Shown here piece after piece: positions 33,818 through 44,153 of a DNA stretch of 64,000 nucleotides. This stretch comes from Galbula dea (Eukaryota; Chordata; Aves; Piciformes; Galbulidae). Position 1 is the first letter of the stretch; each line of letters starts with the position of its first letter. Made by a program: the position numbers and the translations under genes. The notes beneath the pieces are model-generated. The model was not told the origin of the DNA, searched no databases, and saw only the letters and a list, made by a program, of their open reading frames with translations. Where the stretch lies: assembly GCA_013399015.1 (NCBI GenBank), contig VWZX01005703.1, forward strand, positions 992,001-1,056,000. The letters run 5' to 3'.

Positions 33818-36800
33818 AATAATCATAATAATCAGTGATGGATAATTTAAAGAGTAACCAGGTTCTACCTCCCTGTGCACTCAGTGATGCTTTGGATGAT
33901 CTGGACAGATGCTTCATCTACTCAGTTGTGTTCAAATGTTCTGCCCTCCCTGACCTTTAGGTAGGAGTCAGAATATAGCAGTATTGTGTATGGATGTGTC
34001 TGTTGAAGTCTGTTGGGGTTTGTTGGGTTGGTTTTTATTTTGGCATGTGCTAGCTATGGCTTGGGCCAATGTAGTCTGAAATTTCCAAGTACAAAACACC
34101 TTTTATTTGTAGAGAGAAAAGAGGCCAGGAACATCAAGTGTTTGGTAATTCCAGAGCAGTCTCTAATACCTGCCTTCAACACCTCCTGGCTTGAAGGAGT
34201 TAGAATTGCTCATTGCTATTTCTATTGGAATATATATTCCTGGATTTCTCAGCATTGCTATTCTTTCCCATCTTCCTCTTCTGGGAGAAAAGGAGCAGTT
34301 GCTATTAGTGATGAGCACTAAGGAATGGGCTGTTACATCTGCTCAGGTAGCAGTGATTTGCCTTGGAAAAATAGAGTGCTTTAGATTAAGTGTCTGAGGG
34401 AGTTTTCTACCATGGTATAAAAGTATAAAGTGAACCCAAGAGAAATAAATGGAAAGAATATGAGGCCTCTTCATAAAGCTCTGACTTAGAATAGCAGTTC
34501 AAGACAGCTCTTTTTTGCTTTTTACAGACTAATAATTGAGTTGCTTAGTCAATTTGAAACTTTAATTTCCTCCATAGATTTAGGCTGTTACATAAAAAGG
34601 TTCTATTTCTTTTTCCTCTTTAGATTTCTTTTTTCCCTTCTCTTTTCCTTTGGAGCATGTCTTGACTAAATATTTTTTTCAAGCAAAGCAGTGTGTATCC
34701 TGCCCTAGCTATCATCTGCTAACTGGAGTTAGTGATGCTAAGCTGGAGCTTTCTGTTCATCTCAGACTGGGCTTAAATCAAAGTGCTGTGCTAGAATGCT
34801 GTGAAATAAGCTGCTACTCCTCTATTTTTGGTTGAAAATCTAAACTCTATGCAATGTGGATACAGTTAGACAAGAAAATTTTGCTTTCAGAAAATATGAC
34901 TGATTTGAGTCTTCAAAATGATGAGGAGCTCTGAGGATTTTTTTCCAGTTAGAGCAATGGCTGAAAGTTGCAGCCAGGCTTGGAGCTTCACAGGAAAGGT
35001 TATGACCTAGACATAAACTGTGAGACAGCATTTCCCCCAAAAGGAATGCTAGAATTTTACTGGGAAATGCAAGATATGAGCTATTCATATTGGTTTAGAA
35101 GAGTAGATTCAGGAGAGTATCTAAGGCCCAAAGCCAACAGTGTTTTGGTGCACAAGTAAGAACCAAAATAACAGGTACAGATCTAAGCAATTAGGGCAAA
35201 TGACTTAATAAAAATTACTCAACTCTGATCTGGAGGAGTTGAGACATAAACCCACCTGAGTACAATCCACCTCAAGGCTTGAGTCCACCTTGCCTAGGAC
35301 TAAAATGTTGGGTTGTGATTATTGGGCACAGGGCACAGCCAGACAAATGTAGTGACCAGCAGCTTGTCTACATGCAACTGACTCCTTCTAGCCCCTCACT
35401 CCCATTTTCCCATCCTCATTTCTCCATGATTTAGCCTGACTCCTTCTCTTTCCCAGCATTTGGCTCTTCCCCTGTACATGTCCCAAGTTTTGCATGTACT
35501 TGAGTAGTGTTTGACACAACCCCACCAGCTCCCTCAAGCAGCACATAGCAAATTTGCTCCTTCCCATGAGATCCATGAAAGTTTCATTTCTCTGCTCTTA
35601 TCAGTGACTAAGTTCTGGCTGAACTTCTCTAGTGTCATGTGCAAGTGCTTCCTTCTGTGACACATCAATCATCTTCCTGCTCTTTATGATTGTCTCAGCT
35701 CTCTGCTCATTAAAGCCTGTGTATCTGTGTGCTTCATTTACTGCTTTTCCTGTCTCTTACCTTTGATGCTGAAGAGCCATTAGCAGCTCTCTTTTCCAAA
35801 TTAGCTATCCTTAACCCTAAATGCAACAAGGATGGGACACTGATAAAACCTTCACACTCTGGATATGATAACCACACACCAAAGCAGGCTGAGTGTGCTA
35901 CCAAGGAGGGCTCATTAAAACCTGGTGTTAATTGAGGGGATGATGAAAGACATGTTCAGACTGAGCCTGGATGTAGTGTGTTCTTTATGTTGATGTTCTG
36001 CACTTCCTACAAATGATCAATTTCCACATTTTTAAGCAGCTCCAAGCATTGATCCTCAGACCCCTCCTAAAGAACATGGCAAGCCTTTTAGGTTTTTCCC
36101 CATACTGTAAGCAGCCAGTTACTGACAGTTAGCCCTTTGTAATCAATGACAAAATAAACAAGAAGCCACCTTCACTTCTGAGACCTTTGGTTCTCCTGTG
36201 TTCTATTTCCATTAGCATTTTCAATAGCAGGATCCTCTCCTTGCTGTGTCTGTCTCTCCTCCCATCTTTGCCTCTGTGCAGTCTCACACATACTTTCTTA
36301 CACATGCCTGAAATTCTTGCTGTGGACATTTTTGTCTCTTCTTAAAATCTGCTTCTCCCCTGAAGCATGACACAAATGCCTTGCCAAAGCAGCTACTCAT
36401 TTGGTTCTCCATCTGCTCCATCTCTTTTCCCCATTTGAACAGAAGGATTTAGTTTTAGATGCAGCCCATCAAACTCCAAGCATTCAGCTGAAGCCCAAGT
36501 TAGAATCCTTGCCATCAAATTGTCCTTATGGATAAAGGGGGAAATATGTTTATCTCTTTCTTTCCTTCCCTCTTCCTCCTCTACACTGGATTCAGAGAGG
36601 ATCTGCAGTGCTTGCCTTACTGTCAGCTGGTTCTTCAGGAGAGATGAGATCAATACAAGCTCAATTGATTTGCTTTTCATTTTTTTAGTGTTCTTGCCTT
36701 GACACAGAACAGCAAACAGGAAAGTATTTTTATTAGTACATAAATAATACTGAAATCTGTAGATCTTTTAGGGAAAAAAAAATGAAATATTGAGGATTGC

Positions 36801-38008
36801 TGCCTGAGTTTGGATTTCAGAGAGAGATCATGGGTGTCAGGTAAACTTGGGTACACATTGCACATGAGATAAACTGCATATTAAATAGAATACTTACATC
36901 AAATCGTGGTATCATGAAGAATTCCAGGATGTTTTTTTCCCTTGGTCAATTTTCAGCTTATATTATATTTTATTTTTGTGCAAAACCACAAGACCAAGCC
37001 ACTCTAAATTTCTTGTCCTCCAGTCACCCCTAATTCCATGTTCTTGTCCCTCTCCAGGAGAAGAACTCTGTGAGCTGTCTCTGCTTCCTACATGAAGTTG
37101 TAATATACATTTTCATTTCTTTCTCAGCTTGCAGAGTGTTTTCTCCTTTGGCTACACCTCTTGTCATCTAAGTACCTGTAGTATCTTTCTCTTGGATAAA
37201 TCACATAATTAACTAGAAGCTATGCATCTATTAGTGGGGACATGAAGAAACCAACTCCTACTGCCTCACTCCCCAGAAATGACTATTAATATAGATTCCA
37301 TATGACCAATTCCAGTGCTTTCAGTCCACATTTCATCATCATTCTAGTGCTTCTTTTCTCTTCAGGACTTTGAGCTTGCAATTAGATAAAAGCAAGGTAG
37401 AACTACTTGGGTTAACAACTGCAGTGTGATTGAAAATGATGCTTTTCTTTCTTTGCCATGGGTTTTTGTTTGGGTTGGGTTTATTTTTGATCACTCTGCA
37501 CATGTTTCTTTTGCCACATCCTACAAAAGAGCTCTGCTAAAGCACCCATGGTGTCAGATGTGCTCTCTGCCTCTGAACAATGGTGGAGCTGAAAGGAAAA
37601 GGTTTTAGAGCTGTCAGGAAACTGCTGTTTTCCAGATGGCTAATCAAATGGAGGACACAGACACACAGGCACAGTCTCTAGAGGTGTAGCAATAATGGAT
37701 GTTACTCACTGGTGGTGGAATGGGACAGAGACAAAGCAAAGGGAATAAAGCTGGTACTGAGCATGCTGGATTCAAGGATTTTCAAAGCTCCTCATTCCTG
37801 TTTTTAAAAGCCTATCATTCATTCTGAGTGTGCAAATATCTTGATAGATTATTTAAGGGATACTTGCTCAGAACACAAAAACATTGCTGCTAAGCTCTGA
37901 AGTCCTGGATTTAAAACAAAGATGAAAAGCTGGGCTTGAATAGGAATTCATTTTGCTGTGAGAGAAAATTCATCAATGAAGGATTATTCTCTGTTCATTC
38001 TCCTCCAG

Positions 38009-38135
38009 CTGAGCTCTGTAAAAACTTCCTAATGAAACCTTCATTGGCAGAAGATTCACCTGGGATCTGCCTGCTTCAAATGCTGGCTCTTTCTGGATCC
38101 CTTTCTAGGACAAGACTTCAAAGCTCTGCATAAAG
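38009..38135 (+). other. Candidate exon (splice-bounded)
   Basis: A 127 bp segment follows a strong pyrimidine-rich acceptor ('TTCTCTGTTCATTCTCCTCCAG' region, ending at 38008) and ends at AAAG followed by GTAAGC. One frame is open until a TAA four bases before the donor, so the segment would suit a non-coding RNA or an untranslated region better than an internal coding exon. No homology is recognised. Confidence 0.22.
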
Positions 38136-40149
38136 GTAAGCAGCTTCCTGCCCTGTGCTTGGGAAGCACTAGAGGCCATGAAGTCCCACTGAAGACACTC
38201 CAGGATCAAATGTCACAAGGCTCCTGGACAACAAGGAAATGTCAGAATCCTCAGGAGAGTGCTGGATGACCTAAAGTGTTGGCTGAAGCATGCTGTAGGC
38301 TTAGCTGCAACAGGTAATCTGAGTTGTCCTCAGATGTTAGTTCTGTCCCTCCCTGGACATGACCATCCCCTTCACAAAGACATCAGGTGAAAATCCCATT
38401 TTTTTAGCTTGTTTTCCTTTCCTTTTTCCTTCCTTTGGAAAAAAAAAATAGCCAAAATGGGGTAAAAATTTAGTTTTGTGCTTGAGATTTTACAAAGCTA
38501 TATGCACACTGACAAATAGGGGGTTTTCTTGCTTCTTGTCACCCAACTCTCTTTGTGAGCACCAAATTCCCCAGTAAATCTGTGCAGAAATCTCCCTTGC
38601 TCAGTCACCCCTTTTCCTGTTACCACCTTTCCCACTCTGTGACAGGGAGAGGGGAATGCATCATCCCCAGGGGCTGATGATTGGCATCACCTTGGCAAAG
38701 GAAAGGGAGTGGTGGAAGATGGTTGTGTTGCTTTGGTTGCCTCTGCCTTTTCTTGTGGTGCTTGTTTAGCCTGCTTAATGAAGGACCTCTTGTTACTAAT
38801 AAAGTTCTATACTATTTAGCATGTTCCTGCCAATGGCTAATTAGTGCACTGACAGGAGAGCATTTTGGATTTCATTTTTCAGCTGCATCCTCTCCTCTCC
38901 CCTGGTCCTGCTTGCCAAAACAAGGATCTTTCCAGTCACAGCATCTGTGAGAGCCATATGAGATGTCTGGGAGGGAACCCTGGTGCACAGGAAAGATACA
39001 TCTCTGATTAGCCACAGCCACTGTGAAACCTGAAGGCACAGGAGCTGCAGAGCCAGGGAATCCTTTGTGATATTCATTTATTATGTCAATACAGATTCCA
39101 CATCCTTTCCTATCACCTTCCCTGTTTGGGGCAGGGTCTGATAGTCACTCATGGTTTTGAACAAGAGCCCATTGGCACAGAAGCTGCATCTATCATCTCT
39201 ATTTCAGGAGCATGTGTGTTGTTTGCCCTCTTTGTGCTGCCTGAGGTACTTACAGTCTGATCTATAGCCTCCCCCCAGGGCATCTTTGGGATTTTGTTGG
39301 GGTTTTAGACATTCATATCTCTTGCACTAGTGCTTTTCAGTGAAGAATTGTGATTGATAGCAGCTTTGACCTCCACTGTTGAGAGCTATGTACTGCACCA
39401 CATCCTATCCAGGATAGGATGCATGGGTCAATGTCAAAGGGTGTTAAGAGTCCTCTTAAGCCTTTCTCAACCACCAGTCATTCTCTTCTGCATTCAGACA
39501 GCACAGTGTAGCTAGCTTAATAGCTTGGTACCAACAGACAGGAAAGTCTGACCACAGCAGCTCTACCCTCACACTTATCTTCTGCTTCTCTAGTCCATCT
39601 CACCCATTAGAACATTTAACCCTTACCTGTCAGAAAACTACTTCTGGGATGGAAGGACTGTGCTATTTTATTTTACTTTGTTTCATTTTATTTTAATTCC
39701 CATGAAAAGTTTAGGGAGAATTTGGTTTTCATTCCAGTACTCCAGAGTGTGTGACCCATGCTGGAGTTTGCACCCAGGAGAAGTCTAGATCTTACATCTG
39801 GGAGGAAGACAAAGAGTAGGGGGGGAGGGAACCATTTGTGGCTGTTGACCATAGATAAAGTTAGGTCAGGGTTAGTTGCTGTCATGTTATATAAATTAGG
39901 CAGGGGTAATATTTTGCATTTATCTTTGGAGATTGCTACCTCATTCCCTTGACTATCCAAGGTTCTTAGGGCTTTAATGCAAGCACCAAAATATAGAGTT
40001 GCTTGGATCTTCTATCACCTAGCTCTCCTTGCAGGGTTTATGATGGCCATGCCTGAGCTTAAATTTGCTTGCAAATCAGTCTGGTCTTAAATCAGTTAAG
40101 AAGTCACTTTGTGAATAAAGGCATTAAAAAGAAAGAATCTTTTTACAGG

Positions 40150-40165
40150 ATATATATATATATAT
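40150..40165. repeat. (AT)n microsatellite
   Basis: About eight AT units. Confidence 0.85.
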
Positions 40166-40470
40166 TCTTTCTTTTGGTCCAGGATACAACTAAAATACCA
40201 TGATCACCACTTTTGACAGTTCTATCAATGTCCAATTAGACTCTGGCTCATTAATTTCTGCTCAATAGTTGGGATTCTAATAGCTCAGTGATTGGCATTT
40301 TAAAGCCATTATCTTCCATTTGCTTTGATCTCCTGCAGGCAGGAGCCTGCAGTCTGCTCCTCAGTTGGTTTCTGACAGGCTCTGCTGGTTAGCCTGTGCT
40401 CTCCAGTCTGATGGGAAAGCCAAGGCTTCTTCCTCTGGGGGGGACTTAAGGGAGTTTAAGTAGAACAGTA

Positions 40471-41246
40471 TGGGGGGAAAAGGGAAAGGAAAAGGGAAAT
40501 GGAAAGGAAAGGAAAGGAAAGGAAAGGAAAGGAAAGGAAAGGAAAGGAAAGGAAAGGAAAGGAAAGGAAAGGAAAAAGAAGAGGAAAGGAAAAAGGAAAG
40601 GAAAGGAAAAAGGAAAGGAAAGGAAAAAGGAAAGGAAAGGAAAGGAAAGGAAAGGAAAGGAAAGGAAAGGAAAGGAAAGGAAAGGAAAGGAAAGGAAAGG
40701 AAAGGAAAGGAAAGGAAAGGAAAGGAAAGGAAAGGAAAGGAAAGGAAAGGAAAGGAAAGGAAAGGAAAGGAAAGGAAAGGAAAGGAAAGGAAAGGAAAGG
40801 AAAGGAAAGGAAAGGAAAGGAAAGGAAAGGAAAGGAAAGGAAAGGAAAGGAAAGGAAAGGAAAGGAAAGGAAAGGAAAGGAAAGGAAAGGAAAGGAAAGG
40901 AAAGGAAAGGAAAGGAAAGGAAAGGAAAGGAAAGGAAAGGAAAGGAAAGGAAAGGAAAGGAAAGGAAAGGAAAGGAAAGGAAAGGAAAGGAAAGGAAAGG
41001 AAAGGAAAGGAAAGGAAAGGAAAGGAAAGGAAAGGAAAGGAAAGGAAAGGAAAGGAAAGGAAAGGAAAGGAAAGGAAAGGAAAGGAAAGGAAAGGAAAGG
41101 AAAGGAAAGGAAAGGAAAGGAAAGGAAAGGAAAGGAAAGGAAAGGAAAGGAAAGGAAAGGAAAGGAAAGGAAAGGAAAGGAAAGGAAAGGAAAGGAAAGG
41201 AAAGGAAAGGAAAGGAAAGGAAAGGAAAGGAAAGGAAAGGAAAGGA
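40471..41246. repeat. Large (AAAGG)n pentanucleotide array
   Basis: About 775 bp of the five-base unit AAAGG (read also as GGAAA). A left part of ~160 bp carries variants (extra A's, AAGAAGAGG). From 40631 to 41245 the array is perfect for 123 units. One strand is wholly purine and the other wholly pyrimidine, so triplex (H-DNA) formation is plausible. The five-base period never makes a stop codon, so all long ORFs here (up to 336 codons, Gly-Lys-Glu-Arg-Lys or Ser-Phe-Pro-Phe-Leu repeats) are artefacts and not genes. Confidence 0.99.
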
Positions 41247-42489
41247 GAACAAGAATCAGTAGCGTCTGAGGTTTAGAAATCCATGCTGTTGAACATCTTT
41301 TTTTGCAGATTTTTGTTGCTGGACTGAATAATAGGTAGCTAGATAAATTAGGCAGCTTATTGAGAAAACAGTACACTTCTAGGTGGTTCAAGACATGCAA
41401 AGGGATCAGGACTTCTAGAGAAGAGTGATCTCCCACTGTAATGGTCAGTGTATCCTGAGCCATCAAGAACTGGTTCCACTGGTGAATTCTTTCCTTCCTC
41501 TCTTTTTACAAACCTTCAAGGCCCTCAACAGGTGTCACCTAGAGATGTAAGTGTCTGGTCCTCCTTGCTAAAGTCAGGGTGTGCTCTCTCATCTTCCATC
41601 TCTTAGGGTGAAATTATGCTATAATATGTGCAGGAAATAAAAATCAAATACAAGGCTGCTCCTTGTGCCTCTGTCTCCATGTGTTCATGTGACTTCTGGG
41701 TTGCCAAGAAAGTTGCTATTGGATGTCCCAGGTGAATTTGCTGTGACTCCTCATGAAATGAGGGAGACTTAATGTCCTTCATACCATGTTTATCTCAAAG
41801 AAGGAAAAGCAAAAATAACAGCAGAAATGTTCCCCCTACATGAAAGAAATCTTGACAAATTCAGAGTGAGTAAGAGAAAAGAAGCTGGTGGTGATGACTC
41901 TGAAAAGCAAACCCAATCACTGCACAGAACTGAGAATTCAGCCTCTTGTATAGCTCAGTGATTTCCTTTGCAGGCTTTTTAGTGTAAACCTGTAGTAAAA
42001 TGTCAATCTGTGTGAACTTTAATAAGAGGATTTAAACCAAGAAAACAAAAGCAGCCAAACCCCTTTTAGAAAGGTTCTTGTTTTCTGCCCTGCACAGGAC
42101 TCAGCAAAAAGCCAGTAAATATCTCTGTGTGATGTGTGTCCTGTTCCCTCACAAATTAGCTTTGGACAGGAGCTGCTCAGCATCATGGCCTGATCCATGA
42201 TTGCATCTAAAAATATCCCAACATCTGGTTCTTACAATCTTTCCTTTAAACTGTGCTGGTGTGTGGATGTTTCTGGCTCTTGGACCAGCAACAGAAACAA
42301 GGAGTGAGAATTCAGTCTCTCTTCCCTTCCTGGTTTCAAACAAAACAAAAGCTTTTGCTCTTAATTGACACAACTTTGATTGGTGAGCTTGACTGATAGT
42401 TTTGACCTGCTCTATCACTTCTCCTTCCTCCTCTGGCCCTGCACTGGAGGTGTGCAGGTGACATGGGGAGACAGGAGGGAACACAGGCA
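41247..42489. other. Unique non-coding sequence
   Basis: Nothing gene-like or repetitive recognised between the pentamer array and the next CR1. Confidence 0.5.
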
Positions 42490-42668
42490 GGGTTGTCAAG
42501 GCCTGGCCCAGGCTGCCCAGGGCAGTGGTGGAGTCACCATCCATGGAGGGATTGAAAAGCCCTGGAGATGTAGTGCTGAGGGCCATGGGTTAGTGGTGAC
42601 CTGGCAATGTTAGGTTAACAGTTGGACTTGATGATCTTAAAGGTCTCTTTCCAGCAAAAAAATTCTAA
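42490..42668 (+). mobile_element. CR1 LINE 3' fragment
   Basis: Plus-strand CR1 from 'GGGTTGTCAAGGCCTGGCCC' through 'GGTGGAGTCACCATCCATGG', 'GAGGGCCATGGGTTAGTGG' to 'TTGGACTTGATGATCTTAAA' and 'AAAAAATTCTA'. Same subfamily as 8043-8302, but shorter at the 5' side. The 145-codon minus-strand ORF at 42149-42586 runs partly through it and is not a gene. Confidence 0.93.
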
Positions 42669-43562
42669 GGACAAGCACATCCAGCTTTGTCTGGAGGAGG
42701 AAAGCAGGTGATGGGAGTTGGGGATTTCCTTCTGGACACCATGCAGTGCCCCTCTGTGAAAAGCTTTGCCATCAGCACTTGCTTATAACTCAGATGTATG
42801 GCAAAATGCCTAATGCAGATGCACAGGGTGCCTGGGAGGAAAGGAAGAGAGGATTTTAAAGCTCTGTTGGCAATGCATGATATTTGCTTGGGGCCTGTCA
42901 TCCTCTTGCTTTAGGTGGCTGCTTTCATCCTCTTATGAGGAAAAAAGAAATCTTTACTGTTCCATGCTGTTCTAATTCTGCCTTCATAACCTGGGCTTCC
43001 TTGTTTCTGTCAAGCTGAAGTGCTGTATTTTGGGGTTTTGGTTTGGGGTTTCTTTTGAGTTATTACTTCCTTCTGAAGGTGTATTATTTGCTGCAGTGGG
43101 GATCTAGACTGGCTAGAGATCAAATGATGTCTATAATGTTTGCATGAGTCTGTGTCCTCTTCAGCTATAGTATTTTTAAAAGAGACCCTTGGCATATAAT
43201 GTAAATTCTTGTTTGTTTAAAGGGGCATTTAGACATGAAGCTACTTTGACTAGATCTGAACTGGTTGTTTTCAGCTATACCACCCAATCAAGCAGCATTG
43301 GAAATGAAGTGGGGAAAATGAGACCTCAGAATGAAAGTAGGAAGGAGAAGGTTCTGGACTGGAAGTTAGGGTAGCTGTAAATAATGTTCTGTCATCTGAC
43401 AGTCCTGTACAGCCTCTGACATGTTTTAGGAATGGATGAATCACTTGGCTGGTTTCAGTGGGCCAGCCATGGGCTGCAGGCTGTTAACAAGTGGGAGTCA
43501 GCCAGGACAGGTGATGCCAGTTAGCTACAGGTGCTTCCCACCGTCATCATCATCACCCTCAG

Positions 43563-43569
43563 TATAAAG
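43563..43569 (+). promoter_or_regulatory. TATA-box promoter candidate
   Basis: TATAAAG followed by GGGG. It lies about 120 bp upstream of a perfect GTGAGT donor, with two of the rare CpGs of this window close by (43531-43575). Spacing would place a transcription start near 43593. No gene is recognised downstream. An LTR was considered, but no AATAAA signal follows at the expected distance. Confidence 0.3.
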
Positions 43570-43592
43570 GGGGACGTTTGGTGAAGGGTGGA

Positions 43593-43683
43593 GTCTAGCT
43601 GCTTGAGCTGCTGTTGACTTTGCTGCTCTTCTTTCTCCTGAACACTGCCTTTTTGATGATTGGACTGTTGCATGCTTATCAGG
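43593..43683 (+). other. Candidate first exon
   Basis: This is the segment between the predicted start (about 30 bp after the TATA box) and a GTGAGT donor at 43684-43689. The first ATG (43655) opens a frame of nine codons up to the donor, ending in phase 1, with a poor start context. Upstream in the same frame the DNA encodes a hydrophobic Leu/Phe-rich stretch but without an ATG. It could be the 5' exon of a lncRNA or a small secreted protein. The start is inferred only from TATA spacing. Confidence 0.25.
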
Positions 43684-44123
43684 GTGAGTATGACTTTCTG
43701 TATTTTATGTTGATATTTGGTTGTGTTGTTAAATCCATTTTCATTTCAGCCCTTAGCTTTCCTCTCCTTTTCCTGAGCTCCCCTCTCAGCTGGGTCCTTT
43801 TGTGGTAGAGCAACTGCTGTAGTTAATCCCTGGATACAGGCTGAATGAAGGTAGTACCTGACTTTTCCACTTTCTGCTTTGTTTATAGTTTCTTTTAACA
43901 GCTGTAAAAAAGTGCTGTGTGTAAACCTAGGGGTGAGAGATGTGAAGAAGAGGAAAGCAAAAAGGGGTGCAGGGAAACCTTTATGGCAGTGCTCTGAGCT
44001 TAATGCTTTCAATGGCTTTTTCAAGCTATTAGCCATGGCACACACTTCTTATATATAAGAAGAACCCAGCACTGTGTTTGCATGAAGTCTGTCTTGAAAG
44101 AAACAACTGCTACCTGGGGATTT

Positions 44124-44153
44124 ATATCTTTATTCTTTATATCTTTATTCTTT
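44124..44153. repeat. 15 bp tandem duplication
   Basis: ATATCTTTATTCTTT occurs twice in direct succession without mismatch. Confidence 0.85.

Larger units (their letters stand above)
33818..40470. other. Unique non-coding sequence
   Basis: About 6.6 kb without a recognised transposon or gene. It includes G/T tracts at 34011-34043 and 37459-37489, a T-rich ATTTT-type run at 39665-39698, an (AT)n at 40150-40165, and an exon-like segment at 38009-38135. Confidence 0.5.

Noticed and set aside
40446..41466. Very long ORFs (up to 336 codons) on both strands
   Set aside because: They translate the AAAGG array; a pentamer without stop codons stays open in all frames and gives only repetitive peptides.
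42149..42586. 145-codon minus-strand ORF
   Set aside because: Its N-terminal part is CR1 sequence read backwards.
43380..43690. Solo LTR around the TATA box
   Set aside because: No AATAAA after the TATA box and no clear TG...CA ends or target-site duplication.
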